A stretch of DNA of 64,000 bases from Bacteroidales bacterium (GTDB lineage Bacteria; Bacteroidota; Bacteroidia; Bacteroidales; Lentimicrobiaceae): assembly GCA_016788045.1 (NCBI GenBank), contig JAEUTG010000020.1:124001-188000 (forward strand). The letters run 5' to 3'. This document shows, in pieces, positions 43,562-53,108 of the stretch (position 1 is its first letter; every line of letters begins with the position of its first letter). A model generated the notes under the pieces. That model was given only the letters and a program-made list of their open reading frames with translations. It was not told the DNA's origin and did no database searches. Both the position numbers and the translations under genes were made by a program.

Positions 43562-44434
43562 TCAGTTTTCGGTGGCGATAACCAGCACCTTTGATTTCTG
43601 CCAGAATACAGTAGGTTCTTTGATCAGGATTTCCTCAACCTTTTTTTCGGTTTTAACCAGTTCATAGGATCCAGCCGGGTGGACCGACATCAGGGTGGCC
43701 TTCTTTACCCCAAGCGGGATGGATTTAAGTGAACGAATGTCAACCTGTGTAAAGTCGTCGAGGTTCACATCTCCCGACAGTTTCTGGCTTTTTCCCAATC
43801 CGAGGAATCCGCCTTCTTTATTCAGGATCTTTTTTTCAATCAGTTTTTTCCGGTCACCCACAATAAAGTAGGCCTGATTGAGCTCGTTGGTTTTGTCGGT
43901 AACCACGGTAGCCAGTTGCTGATTGTTGCTTTTGATGCGCGAAATGGTGTCATTCAGGGCAGCTACGGAAAAATTCAGTCCGGCGAGTTCAGTCTTGAGG
44001 TTCTCAATCTCGGTGTTACGGGCGGCTACCTCGTTGTTGGCCAGCTCAATCATCTTCTCAAGTTCTGTTACCCTGAGGTTGGAGGTCTTAAGCTTCTGAT
44101 TGAGAGAGGCAACCAGTTTTTTGTTCTTCAGCATCAGTTCGTTGATCATTCTGATGTCTTCGTTGATTTTTTCACGGGTCGCTTTCTGCATTTCATTACC
44201 AGAGGCAGTTTCCTGACTGATGATTTTTTCCCTGATCTTGATTTCTGCCAGGTTGGCTTCAATTTCATTCAGGGTTTCCAGATAGCTGTTGACAAGGGAA
44301 TCTCTTGAACTTGCTTCACGCATCAGTTCAAATTGTTCAGCCTCGAGCTGGGCTATACGGGCAGTTTGTTCCTTGTTTTCACAGGAAGCCAGCAAAAAGA
44401 GCAGGGGCAGCAGTGCCGGGATGAGTTTTTTCAT
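43562..44434 (-). CDS. Coiled-coil lipoprotein of unknown function
   Basis: A 290-residue protein: lipobox LLFLLASC (Cys near 18), then about 185 residues of continuous coiled coil (heptads of Leu/Ile with Glu, Lys and Asn), and a C-terminal beta-rich domain of ~90 residues (GGFLGLGKSQKLSGDVN, FTQVDIRSLKSIPLGVKKATL, GSYELVKTEKKVEEILI). I recognise this as a recurrent Bacteroidota lipoprotein but no function is known. It may span the periplasm as a structural tether. Ends in a strong terminator; no partner gene. Confidence 0.8.
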   Translation of the reverse strand: MKKLIPALLPLLFLLASCENKEQTARIAQLEAEQFELMREASSRDSLVNSYLETLNEIEANLAEIKIREKIISQETASGNEMQKATREKINEDIRMINELMLKNKKLVASLNQKLKTSNLRVTELEKMIELANNEVAARNTEIENLKTELAGLNFSVAALNDTISRIKSNNQQLATVVTDKTNELNQAYFIVGDRKKLIEKKILNKEGGFLGLGKSQKLSGDVNLDDFTQVDIRSLKSIPLGVKKATLMSVHPAGSYELVKTEKKVEEILIKEPTVFWQKSKVLVIATEN

Positions 44435-44624
44435 GATTTGGTGGTTTTAACGATTGTGAAGTACTCAAATGAAGAGCCATGAACGAGAATATTGATCAAT
44501 ATATTGCATATCAGTACTGTAGATATTGAATAGAAATCTGCAGGGTGTGATATTTTACCCCACAACGGGAAACAGATTCTCTGATGAATGGAAGAAAATG
44601 GGGATGATTAAAAATTCCGGTACT

Positions 44625-45323
44625 TTACAGCTTCAGTTTATTGAGATTCTTCTCAATGGTTTTTCTGCTTACCGGCCAGCCGTGAGAAGGCAGAAACAAT
44701 GTTGCTCCGGTGCTGAGCAGCTTCTCCCAGCTTTCGGCCAACTGCGTTATATTGTCGCCAAATGGCGGGAAACAGTTGCCGGGGAATATGCCGAAAAGTG
44801 TGTCACCGGCCAGCACAATCTCCTGGTCGACCAACAGCGAAAGAGAACCACAGGAGTGGCCTGGAGTGTGTAAGGCTATGGCATTCAATCCTTTGTCGGA
44901 AAAACTGTATTGGTCGTCGATCAAAGTCTCCGCTGTGCACGTTGGGTACCTGACCTTTTTCGAAGCAATTTCACCGAAAGCATTGATCAGCAGCTTTGTA
45001 AAAACATTGGTTCCTGCAGGCAGCGGACAATCACCGGAAAACAGGAAAGCCTTTTCAGACCGGTGCACAAAGACCTCACAGCCAAAGGTTTCTTTAACCA
45101 ACCGGGCATTGCCTGCATGATCAAAATGGGTGTGGGTGAGCAGCAAACCATCAACCTTTCCGCCAGCTTTGTTTTGAAGCATACCAGTCAGCCGTGTTCC
45201 TTTGTACTGAGGCCCGGTGTCAACCAGAAGACGGTAGCTGGGACCGGATACCAGAAAAACATTGCTGCGGCCTCCGGCAATTTGCTGAATGCGGGTGCCC
45301 CGGCTGGTGGTGAAGGTTTTCAT
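44625..45323 (-). CDS. MBL-fold metallo-hydrolase
   Basis: A 232-residue metallo-beta-lactamase fold enzyme. Metal-binding motif LLTHTHFDHAGNA (near 57-69), then TPGHSCGSLSLL (near 150) and LFLPSHGWPVS (near 215) supply the remaining ligands. The substrate cannot be told from sequence; glyoxalase II-like or lactonase activities are possible. Cytoplasmic. Single gene, 36 bases downstream of the sialidase-like gene on the same strand. Confidence 0.85.
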   Translation of the reverse strand: MKTFTTSRGTRIQQIAGGRSNVFLVSGPSYRLLVDTGPQYKGTRLTGMLQNKAGGKVDGLLLTHTHFDHAGNARLVKETFGCEVFVHRSEKAFLFSGDCPLPAGTNVFTKLLINAFGEIASKKVRYPTCTAETLIDDQYSFSDKGLNAIALHTPGHSCGSLSLLVDQEIVLAGDTLFGIFPGNCFPPFGDNITQLAESWEKLLSTGATLFLPSHGWPVSRKTIEKNLNKLKL

Positions 45324-45359
45324 AGGATATTTATATCTATTAATAGGTATTGCGCTTTT

Positions 45360-46961
45360 CTATCTGATGATCACGCCTGATTTAACCGGCCCATAAGCTG
45401 TAACGGCTTTGATAATGTAAAGCCCTGTCGGAAAGTCAGGTGGATTCAGGGTTATTTCATCAACAGGATTCGTCAGCTCCTGCCTCAGAAGTAGCTGCCC
45501 GGAAGCGGAAAACACGGAATAAGACTTAATCCCGGATGACCGGAGCGTCATCTTTTTGTCACCGGACTGAATCACCGTCAATTCAGGCAATGGTTCTCCG
45601 GAAAGGTTTTGGGAAGAAACCAGGGTGCCATTGATGGTGGTCCGCTGCATCCAGATGTTGAGCGTGCCATTGCGGGTATCACCCCAGACGGCGCTGATGG
45701 TATCATCGCGCAGTCCGCAACACATGAAATCGTTGCCATTGGTGAGCAGGATGTCATCAAACGGGACCTGCAGATCGGAAATCCTGAAGTTTGAAGTGAA
45801 ATTGTCAGTGTTTTTAAGTTTAACGGCCCCCCAGATCTCATAGGATGCTGCATACCCGGTATCCTGGGCATTTCTTCTGTCGCGCCAGGTTACAGCCAGA
45901 TCGCCATCCTGGTCATAGGCAGCCCACACTAGGTCCTGCATCCGTCCATTCCCTGGCAAATCATCGTTGACCCTGATTCCATCTGACCAGGTGCTCCCCC
46001 CATCTCCGGAGATCCTGCAGATAACATCCGGATCACCGTATTCGGTGCTCAGGTAAAGGAAGGCAAGTTCTTCAGCATCAGCAGGGTTGGAGCGGAGCAG
46101 GTAGCCTTTTTTTGCAGAGGTGTCGGTAACTGCTACCGAAGTGGAAGAGGCAAAAACGGTATTGTATTCAAAACTGTTGCCTGCGTTGTTGCTGCCTGCG
46201 ATGATGTAACGGGGCAAAATTCCCTGTGAAAGAACATAACTGGGGTAAATGCAATGGAGTTTGCCATCGGCGGCGACAACCGGTGTCGGCATTGGCTGCG
46301 GAATGAAGGGTCCTGAAAACCAGCCCGTGGTATCAATGGTTCTCCAATCACCGAACGAAAGTCCGTTGTTTTCAGAAACAGTCAGATAGGGATGGTAGGG
46401 AGGCCCATCGGCCCCTTTTGCATTCATGGTGGTGATATAGATATTTCCATGGTTGGCTCCCCCTGACCGGTCGATGCTGATCCAGGGCCTGTCGATGGGC
46501 AGTTTGCCGGGGTCGGAATCGAAATAGATCACCGGTACTTCCGTTTCCCATGAAAATCCCCCATCGGTCGATTTTCTGAGGTAAACCGCTCCGGCTTCTT
46601 CATCGTCGTGATCAATGTAACTCAGAAAGACATTGCCGGCCCCATCAAAATCCAGCGAGGGGTCTGCTGAGGTATAGCCGTCTGCAGCATGGGGTATAGT
46701 CACCGTGTTGCTCCAGCTTTGCCCTCCGTTGAAGCTTACCCTTGTTTTAATGGAGATCCGGTTTAGGAAAACGTAGCCCATCCACGCAACAACCATGTGC
46801 TGAGGGTTCTGAGGGTTTACCGCGAGAAAGGGCTCACCATCGAAAACGATGCCGCCGGAGAGGTTCCGGTTTTGCGACCAGACCGCTGAAGTGCTTAGGA
46901 TGATTAAAATCACGAGCAGGCTGAAGCGGGGTCTGATTGAAAATGGGTTGTGTCTTTGCAT
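45360..46961 (-). CDS. Sialidase-like (BNR) T9SS cargo protein
   Basis: A 533-residue secreted protein with a signal peptide (FSLLVILIILSTSAVWSQ). It has several Asp-box repeats (SFNGGQSWSNT, STDGGFSWETE, SGDGGSTWSD) in a six-bladed propeller-like region, and a T9SS C-terminal sorting domain in the last ~75 residues (from IKSYSVFSASGQLLLRQ to VIIR). The classical sialidase catalytic Arg triad cannot be confirmed, so the activity is left open. ATG at 46961 is used; TTG at 46970 is in frame. The upstream YdeI-type gene ends four bases before the start region, so the two probably share a transcript. Confidence 0.82.
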   Translation of the reverse strand: MQRHNPFSIRPRFSLLVILIILSTSAVWSQNRNLSGGIVFDGEPFLAVNPQNPQHMVVAWMGYVFLNRISIKTRVSFNGGQSWSNTVTIPHAADGYTSADPSLDFDGAGNVFLSYIDHDDEEAGAVYLRKSTDGGFSWETEVPVIYFDSDPGKLPIDRPWISIDRSGGANHGNIYITTMNAKGADGPPYHPYLTVSENNGLSFGDWRTIDTTGWFSGPFIPQPMPTPVVAADGKLHCIYPSYVLSQGILPRYIIAGSNNAGNSFEYNTVFASSTSVAVTDTSAKKGYLLRSNPADAEELAFLYLSTEYGDPDVICRISGDGGSTWSDGIRVNDDLPGNGRMQDLVWAAYDQDGDLAVTWRDRRNAQDTGYAASYEIWGAVKLKNTDNFTSNFRISDLQVPFDDILLTNGNDFMCCGLRDDTISAVWGDTRNGTLNIWMQRTTINGTLVSSQNLSGEPLPELTVIQSGDKKMTLRSSGIKSYSVFSASGQLLLRQELTNPVDEITLNPPDFPTGLYIIKAVTAYGPVKSGVIIR

Positions 46962-46973
46962 CTGATTCAAGCG

Positions 46974-47552
46974 TTAATCCTTGCTTTGCCGTAACAAGGG
47001 GATCTTCATTCCCTGTAATGAGCTGTCTGTTAGTATTGTAAGTCTCTTTATGCGCGTTGATTCCTGTTTTGCACTCATAATCCAGCCGACGGTGATTCTT
47101 TTGTATGAATCTGAGCTGTGAAGAAAATAGTTCCAGGCCCGGGGAACTTCCCTGATTTTTTCTTCCATAAAGTCAGGCAATCCCGACACCGTTTTTTCCG
47201 GGGTGAATTTATCTTCGCTGGCAGGTCGGTTTTCGAAGGCTGCAAGACCTGCCGGGTGCATAAGGCCCGCTTCCTTCAGCAATTCCACCCTGCGTATATT
47301 GATGTCACTCCAGTGGCTTCGTTTTTTTCGTTTCGTGAACCTGACCATAAAGCAATCAGGATTTACCGATTTTGTCAACCCATCGATCCAACCATAGCAC
47401 AAAGCCGTTTCAACCGCTGCGGGATAATTGAATTCAGCTGATTTCCCTGATTTTTTGTTGAAGAAACCAACCCACAATTCAGTATCGAGGTGATGGTTAT
47501 TTTCCAGCCATCCCCTGAATTCCTCTGCATTCAGAAAGAACAACGGTTCCAT
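46974..47552 (-). CDS. YdeI/OmpD-associated family protein
   Basis: A 192-residue cytoplasmic protein with family motifs EFRGWLENNHHLDTELWVGF near the start, NYPAAVETALCYGWIDG (near 45-60) and RFTKRKKRSHWSDINIRRV (near 68-87), and a C-terminal helical end. Relatives are called bacteriocin-protection or YdeI/OmpD-associated proteins; the molecular role is unknown. Start at 47552 gives MEPLFFLNAEEF; three bases upstream a second ATG is present. Confidence 0.82.
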   Translation of the reverse strand: MEPLFFLNAEEFRGWLENNHHLDTELWVGFFNKKSGKSAEFNYPAAVETALCYGWIDGLTKSVNPDCFMVRFTKRKKRSHWSDINIRRVELLKEAGLMHPAGLAAFENRPASEDKFTPEKTVSGLPDFMEEKIREVPRAWNYFLHSSDSYKRITVGWIMSAKQESTRIKRLTILTDSSLQGMKIPLLRQSKD

Positions 47553-47719
47553 CATACATCGGGTGTTTTGTATAGCAGCCACGAAGTTAAGAAATCTGTG
47601 AAATCGCCTGACCGGCCTGAATTTTAATTCTGCGATTGAACCAAGAAAGGAAATGGTAGTTTATTAAGAAGGTGCGCCCTGTTATGGGCAACCCTGATAA
47701 ACCTTTCAAAACAAATTCA

Positions 47720-48844
47720 ATGAAAAATTTATTGTTGCTTCTTTTTACCCTATTCATTCTCAATTCAGTATCTGCTACCGGCAACAACACCGGCGATCCC
47801 TGCAATCTGCATGGGAAAAATGAGGCCGGAAATGCTACTGATACCACCCTTCACTACAAAAAGGAGGTCCATCTGGCCAACATCAGGCAATTGACCACCG
47901 AAGGCGATTATGCAGAAGCCTATTTCAGTTTCAACGATTCCATGATTTCCTTTCAGGCGAAAAGCAAAAAATGGGGGGCACTCTGCGATCAGATTTATAC
48001 CTTCCCATTCAGCGACGGCGATATGATTCATCACATGCCCCAACTGATCAGCAATGGTGTTGGACGTACCACCTGCTCGTACTTTATGCCGGGCGACAAA
48101 TCGATACTTTATGCTTCAACCCGCTCAGGCGGAGATGCCTGCCCCCCGGAACCCGGCAAGCGGGCAGATGGCAAATACCTGTGGCCCCTCTATCCCGATT
48201 TTGATATCTATGTTTCAGATCTTAAGGGCAATATCATTGATACCCTTGTAAAGAATCCGGGTTACGATGCCGAAGCCACCGTTTCGCCCGATGGGAAACT
48301 GATCGTTTTCACTTCTGACCGGACCGGTGATCTTGAGCTGTTTACCTGCAACATCGACGGAAGCAATGTAAGGCAGGTTACTTTTGGCCTGGGTTACGAC
48401 GGCGGTGCATTCTTTTCTCCCGACAGCCGGAAACTGGTATTCAGAGCCTCCAGGCCGGAAACGGAAGCCGAAATTGCTGAATACAAAGCCCTGCTCAAAG
48501 AAGGACTGGTAGCACCTACCAACATGGAGATATACACCTGCAACGTGGATGGGAGTGAACTGAAACAGGTGACCCATCTTGGCAAAGCAAACTGGGCTCC
48601 CTTTTATCACCCTTCCGGAGAGAAAATTCTTTTCAGTTCCAATCATGCGGGGGCACGCGGGTTTGAGTTCAATCTCTACATGATCAATGCCGACGGAACT
48701 GGATTGGAACAGGTTACATTTGATCCTGTTTTCGACGCCTTCCCGATGTTCTCCTACGACGGGAAAAAGCTCATTTTCTCATCCAACCGCAACAATGGCG
48801 GCACCAGGTTTACCAACCTGTTTATCGCGGATTGGGTTGAATAG
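47720..48844 (+). CDS. PD40/TolB-like beta-propeller protein
   Basis: A 374-residue periplasmic protein: signal peptide (KNLLLLLFTLFILNSVSA) then WD40-like PD40 repeats with the typical phrases SPDGKLIVFTSDRTGD, SPDSRKLVFRASRP, HPSGEKILFSSNHAG and SYDGKKLIFSSNRNNGG. It resembles the TolB propeller, but without tol/pal genes nearby it is better seen as a general periplasmic propeller, probably protein binding. ATG at 47720 is the natural start; the frame is open 48 bases upstream. Confidence 0.85.
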   Translation: MKNLLLLLFTLFILNSVSATGNNTGDPCNLHGKNEAGNATDTTLHYKKEVHLANIRQLTTEGDYAEAYFSFNDSMISFQAKSKKWGALCDQIYTFPFSDGDMIHHMPQLISNGVGRTTCSYFMPGDKSILYASTRSGGDACPPEPGKRADGKYLWPLYPDFDIYVSDLKGNIIDTLVKNPGYDAEATVSPDGKLIVFTSDRTGDLELFTCNIDGSNVRQVTFGLGYDGGAFFSPDSRKLVFRASRPETEAEIAEYKALLKEGLVAPTNMEIYTCNVDGSELKQVTHLGKANWAPFYHPSGEKILFSSNHAGARGFEFNLYMINADGTGLEQVTFDPVFDAFPMFSYDGKKLIFSSNRNNGGTRFTNLFIADWVE

Positions 48845-48959
48845 TACGTTGGCAGGTGAGGGCCTGAATCCTTTTTTCATATCCCTGTTTTTTCTGAAAC
48901 CATTCATACACGGAATGGGTTGAAGATTTACATCTTTATTTTTGTGATTTACCGATCTC

Positions 48960-49121
48960 ATGACTGAAATCCGGGAAACAGGCCTGTTTCTGGCGGAAGC
49001 CTGCTCTTTGAAAAGGTTCGGAAATGGTTCAGCCAGCTCACCAACCTGTCTCGCCAGCAAACCTCAGGGACCGTGGTCGGAAAATACGAGTTATGAAGTG
49101 AAAACAGGAGGCGTGAATTAA
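48960..49121 (+). CDS. Possible 53-residue ORF of unknown function
   Basis: ATG to TAA frame giving a 53-residue protein rich in Ser, Gly and Lys with no signal peptide or transmembrane helix. Support is limited to the -7-like TATTTTTG 15 bases upstream. It may be spurious. Confidence 0.2.
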   Translation: MTEIRETGLFLAEACSLKRFGNGSASSPTCLASKPQGPWSENTSYEVKTGGVN

Positions 49122-49297
49122 TAATCTGAAATACAATGTTTTAGACATTAGACATCAGGCATTAGACATTGGAAATTCATTTTCAACCCGCCATCCCTGC
49201 CTGGCCGCCGTCAGGACAGGCCGGTGAAATCCGCCATCCCTGCTTGATCGCCGTCAGAACAGTCAGGCGAAATCCGCAATCCGAAGTCCAATTTTTC

Positions 49298-49305
49298 TAT
49301 CTTTG
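49298..49305 (+). promoter_or_regulatory. -7 element directly upstream of guaA
   Basis: TATCTTTG, a perfect TAnnTTTG, ends four bases before the guaA ATG at 49310. Transcription would then start at or within a few bases of the start codon, implying a leaderless or near-leaderless mRNA. No clear -33 element is present at the usual spacing. Confidence 0.5.
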
Positions 49306-49309
49306 CGCC

Positions 49310-50839
49310 ATGCAGGAAACCATACTTATTCTAGATTTCGGATCCCAGTACACCCAGCTTATCGCACGCAGGGTGAGGGAGTTAAATGTATATTGTGAAA
49401 TTTATCCTTTCAACAGGATTCCTGAGATTACCAGCGGCATCAAAGGCGTGATTCTTTCGGGAAGTCCTTTCTCGGTGCGTGACTCCGATGCTCCATACCC
49501 CGATTTGTCTGTAATCAGGCACAAAGTGCCGGTGCTCGCGGTCTGTTACGGGGCGCAATACCTGGCCCAGACTTCCGGCGGTGAGGTGATGCCCTCCAAA
49601 AACAGGGAGTATGGCCGCGCCAATCTGGGATTTATCGACATCACCAACCATCTGATGGCCGGCATGAGTAAAGGAAGCCAGGTGTGGATGTCGCACGGAG
49701 ATACCATTCTCAAAAAACCGGAATCGTTTAAGGTGATCGCCAGTACACAGGATGTTGAAATTGCCGGATTTCAGGTGGAGAACGAACTTACCTGGGGCAT
49801 TCAGTTTCATCCCGAGGTGTATCATTCCACGGAAGGGGCAGTGTTGCTGAAGAACTTTGTTGTGGGTATCTGCGGTTGTCATCAGCAGTGGACCCCCGAC
49901 TCCTTCATTGAATCGACCATCAGCGAGCTGAAGCAACAACTCGGGGATGACAAGGTCGTGCTCGGGCTTTCGGGTGGGGTAGACTCCTCGGTAGCCGCCA
50001 TCCTGCTTCACAAGGCTATTGGTAAGAACCTGCACTGCATTTTTGTGGACAATGGTCTGCTGCGGAAAAATGAATTTGCGAAAGTGCTGGATTCATACCA
50101 GCATATGGGACTGAATGTAAAAGGGGTAGATGCCACTGACCGCTTTCTTCTGGCACTCGATGGAAAAAGTGACCCGGAGGAAAAGCGCAAAGCCATCGGC
50201 AATGCCTTTATTGAAGTGTTTGATCATGAGGCCCATCTGATTACCGATGTAAAATGGCTTGCGCAGGGAACCATCTATCCCGATGTGATCGAGTCGGTAT
50301 CGGTAAACGGACCTTCAGCCACCATCAAGTCACACCACAATGTGGGTGGTTTGCCCGACTATATGAAGCTGAAGGTTGTTGAACCGTTGAAAAGCCTGTT
50401 TAAAGATGAAGTGCGCAGGGTAGGAGCCAGCCTTGGTCTGGATCCCGACATACTGAACCGTCATCCTTTCCCCGGCCCCGGTCTTGGCATCAGAATTCTG
50501 GGTGAAATTACCCGCGAGAAAATCAGGATACTTCAGGAAGCGGATGCTATTTTTATCGATGGACTCAAATCCAGTGGTCTTTATAAGGATGTCTGGCAGG
50601 CAGCCGTCATCCTGCTTCCTGTTAAATCAGTCGGCGTTATGGGTGATGAACGCACCTACGAGTATGTGGTTGCGCTCAGGGCAGTTGGCTCTACCGATGG
50701 CATGACCGCCGACTGGTCGCATCTGCCTTTTGAATTCCTGGCAAAGGTTTCAAACGACATTATCAATAAGGTTAAGGGTGTAAACCGGGTAGTCTATGAC
50801 ATCAGCTCCAAACCGCCTGCAACCATTGAATGGGAATAA
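49310..50839 (+). CDS. guaA: GMP synthase (glutamine-hydrolysing)
   Basis: A 509-residue enzyme converting XMP to GMP. N-terminal class I glutamine amidotransferase with [18 protein letters not shown] and the nucleophile in [13 protein letters not shown] (Cys near 78), plus the His-Glu pair in [14 protein letters not shown]; then the ATP pyrophosphatase domain with [13 protein letters not shown] (P-loop near 220), and the C-terminal dimerisation domain ending in KPPATIEWE. Start at 49310 gives [11 protein letters not shown]; the longer upstream frame is intergenic repeat. Confidence 0.96.
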   Translation: MQETILILDFGSQYTQLIARRVRELNVYCEIYPFNRIPEITSGIKGVILSGSPFSVRDSDAPYPDLSVIRHKVPVLAVCYGAQYLAQTSGGEVMPSKNREYGRANLGFIDITNHLMAGMSKGSQVWMSHGDTILKKPESFKVIASTQDVEIAGFQVENELTWGIQFHPEVYHSTEGAVLLKNFVVGICGCHQQWTPDSFIESTISELKQQLGDDKVVLGLSGGVDSSVAAILLHKAIGKNLHCIFVDNGLLRKNEFAKVLDSYQHMGLNVKGVDATDRFLLALDGKSDPEEKRKAIGNAFIEVFDHEAHLITDVKWLAQGTIYPDVIESVSVNGPSATIKSHHNVGGLPDYMKLKVVEPLKSLFKDEVRRVGASLGLDPDILNRHPFPGPGLGIRILGEITREKIRILQEADAIFIDGLKSSGLYKDVWQAAVILLPVKSVGVMGDERTYEYVVALRAVGSTDGMTADWSHLPFEFLAKVSNDIINKVKGVNRVVYDISSKPPATIEWE

Positions 50840-50867
50840 CATTTTTTATCATTAAATCTCAGGTTCT

Positions 50868-52985
50868 GTGAAACGTCGTTTGTTGATTTTGGTTCTTGGT
50901 CTGCTTCCTGTACTCTTTGTTCAGGCACAGGAGCAGAAAGTGAAACGTTCTGAGATCATCGAAACACTTCGGGGGGTCAGGTATTACATACATTTTGTTG
51001 GTCAGGGCGAAACCCTGGGCTCCATTGCTGCCACGTATGAAACCACCCCGGAAGAGATCATACGGCAGAATCCCGAAATCTCGCAGGGACTCAGGGCCAA
51101 TCAGGTGCTGAAAATTGAAGCAGGGCAATCTTCAGCAAAGGAGCCGGAGCAGGAAGTACAGGGCAATACCCGACAGGACAATACCACCCCTGATCCGGTA
51201 TCAGCACCTTCAGGCAGAATTCATGTCATTGAACCGAAAGAAACCTGGTATGGCATATCGCGCCTTTATCAGGTATCGGTGAAGGAGTTACTGGCGGCCA
51301 ACCCAGGCAAAGACACCCTGAAGATCGGAATGAAGATCAATATCCCTGAGCGCATTGTTGTTTCGGGAAGTACTCAGGTTCAGCAAACAGGAAGCCTGCA
51401 GCATACCATTGCTGCACAGGAAACCCTTTACAGCATTTCGAAGAAGTATAAAGTCACGATGGATGCACTGCTTCAGGCCAACCCGGGGCTTACAGAGAAC
51501 ATTCAGGCAGGCCGTGTACTCAATATTCCGGTTGTGCCTCAGCCTTCAGATGCGTCCGCTGAAACCATACAGCAGCCAAAAGAGCAGGCTGTACCATTAA
51601 CTAAAACACCAGATTACGCCTTATCTGATCATTTTATTGAATATACTGTTCAGAAGAAAGAAACACTTTATGCGATCGCACGCAGTCATGGTGTAGAGGT
51701 AGCTGAGCTTATGGGCGCCAATCCCGGCCTTACCGGCGACCTGAAGAAGGGGCAGGTGATCCGCATTCCCATTAAAGTGAATAAACCTGAGCCGGAACCT
51801 GAGCCGCAAAAAGCGGCTGATGAGCCGGTAAAAACGGAAGAACCTGCAAAATCAACGGATCCATGTGTGCCCGGAAATCTGAGCAACCGCACCTGGCAGG
51901 TTGCCCTGCTGATACCCTTTCAGCTTGAGGAAGCCGACAGCATCGGAATGGGGGATGCAGGCTCTCTGCGGTCACCCTCGGATTACCGCTCCCTTGATTT
52001 CATTCAGTTTTATGAAGGAGCCCTGCTGGCTATTGACTCGCTTTCAAAAGCCGGACTTAAGGTGAAGGTGAATGTTTTTGATGCCGATGCCGGTGAGCAT
52101 ACTTCGAAAACCCGCCGCTTGCTTACGAAACCTGAAATGAAGGAAATGGACCTGATCATCGGACCATTCTTTGCCAAAAGCTTCGAACTGGTTTCAGCCT
52201 TTGCCGCTTCATATTCAATTCCACTGGTGAACCCCCTTTCGCAGCGGGCTGAAATTATTGCCGATAATCCTTATGTATTTAAGGTTCAGCCTTCAGCATG
52301 GGTACAATACAACGAACTTGCCAGATACCTTGCCAATAATTTCCCGAATGCCAATGTGTTGATCATGACCCGGAATGCAGAAGAGAATGCCGGGGTAGCT
52401 GCCTCTTTCAAGACATCACTTTCAAGGTATAATCAGGGAAATATCACCGTGAAGGAATCGGTTTACAGCCAGTCGGCAGATGCCGGTGTGTTGAACAAGC
52501 TGGTTAACGGCCGCCAGAATGTGGTTGTGTTGCTGACATCCGACAAAGCCCTGCTTCCGGCACTGCTCAGGAAACTGAATGATGCGAGAAGTACCTATAG
52601 CATAACGGTGGTCGGACTTCCCGATTGGGAAAACCTGGAGCTCGACAGCCATTACCTGCTCAACCTGAATACCCACTTGTTTAACCCATGGTTTGTGGAC
52701 TATGCATCCCCTGAGGTAAAAAACTTTGTAAAGAAATTTAATGAGCGCTTCCTGGCTGAACCTGAGCTTGATAAGTATGCTTTTCTCGGGTATGATATCA
52801 GTTTCTACTTCTTAAATAACCTGCTTCATTATGGCAGAGGGTTCAGCAGGTGTCTCAGCAACATCGAACACCATGGGCTCAGTACCGGCTTTACCTTCAG
52901 AAAAACAGAAAACGGAGGATATGAGAATGCTTCTTCGTCTGTTTATGGGTTGGTTGATTACAAACGCCGGCTTTTAAACCGGTAG
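50868..52985 (+). CDS. LysM / periplasmic-binding-protein-like fusion
   Basis: A 705-residue periplasmic protein beginning GTG (KRRLLILVLGLLPVLFVQAQ, a signal peptide). Four LysM peptidoglycan-binding domains follow, at about residues 45-90, 125-165, 185-225 and 260-305, each with a QGETLGSIAATY-like phrase and NPG turn. After a Glu/Pro-rich linker (PEPEPEPQKAADEPV) comes a type 1 periplasmic-binding domain (about 350-700; DLIIGPFFAKSFELVSAFA, LVNPLSQRAEIIADNPYVFK). It should sit on peptidoglycan and bind a small ligand, possibly an amino acid or cell-wall fragment. No ABC transporter is linked. It ends in a good terminator. Confidence 0.88.
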   Translation: MKRRLLILVLGLLPVLFVQAQEQKVKRSEIIETLRGVRYYIHFVGQGETLGSIAATYETTPEEIIRQNPEISQGLRANQVLKIEAGQSSAKEPEQEVQGNTRQDNTTPDPVSAPSGRIHVIEPKETWYGISRLYQVSVKELLAANPGKDTLKIGMKINIPERIVVSGSTQVQQTGSLQHTIAAQETLYSISKKYKVTMDALLQANPGLTENIQAGRVLNIPVVPQPSDASAETIQQPKEQAVPLTKTPDYALSDHFIEYTVQKKETLYAIARSHGVEVAELMGANPGLTGDLKKGQVIRIPIKVNKPEPEPEPQKAADEPVKTEEPAKSTDPCVPGNLSNRTWQVALLIPFQLEEADSIGMGDAGSLRSPSDYRSLDFIQFYEGALLAIDSLSKAGLKVKVNVFDADAGEHTSKTRRLLTKPEMKEMDLIIGPFFAKSFELVSAFAASYSIPLVNPLSQRAEIIADNPYVFKVQPSAWVQYNELARYLANNFPNANVLIMTRNAEENAGVAASFKTSLSRYNQGNITVKESVYSQSADAGVLNKLVNGRQNVVVLLTSDKALLPALLRKLNDARSTYSITVVGLPDWENLELDSHYLLNLNTHLFNPWFVDYASPEVKNFVKKFNERFLAEPELDKYAFLGYDISFYFLNNLLHYGRGFSRCLSNIEHHGLSTGFTFRKTENGGYENASSSVYGLVDYKRRLLNR

Positions 52986-53033
52986 CCTCCGCAACATTTC
53001 AAAGATTGAATCCGTCGGCCGGATCCGTTGATT

Positions 53034-53057
53034 GCATCCTGTGACAGGATGCTTTTT
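53034..53057 (+). terminator. Terminator of the LysM-fusion gene
   Basis: GCATCCTG (53034-53041) and CAGGATGC (53045-53052) pair around a TGA loop and are followed by five T residues. Confidence 0.85.
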
Positions 53058-53108
53058 GTGTGAAGGTGATGGACTTTACAGAAAAATGCCTGCTGCGAAT
53101 TACGGAGA

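Larger units (their letters stand above)
48845..49309. other. Intergenic region upstream of guaA with short repeats
   Basis: A 465-base spacer. TATTTTTG (48937-48944) is a possible -7 element in front of a 53-codon frame (48960-49121) that has no recognisable motif. Heptamer-type repeats (TTAGACATTAGACAT..., 49,142-49,175) and a GCCGTCAGGACAGG-type repeat pair follow near 49,205-49,270. Confidence 0.45.
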
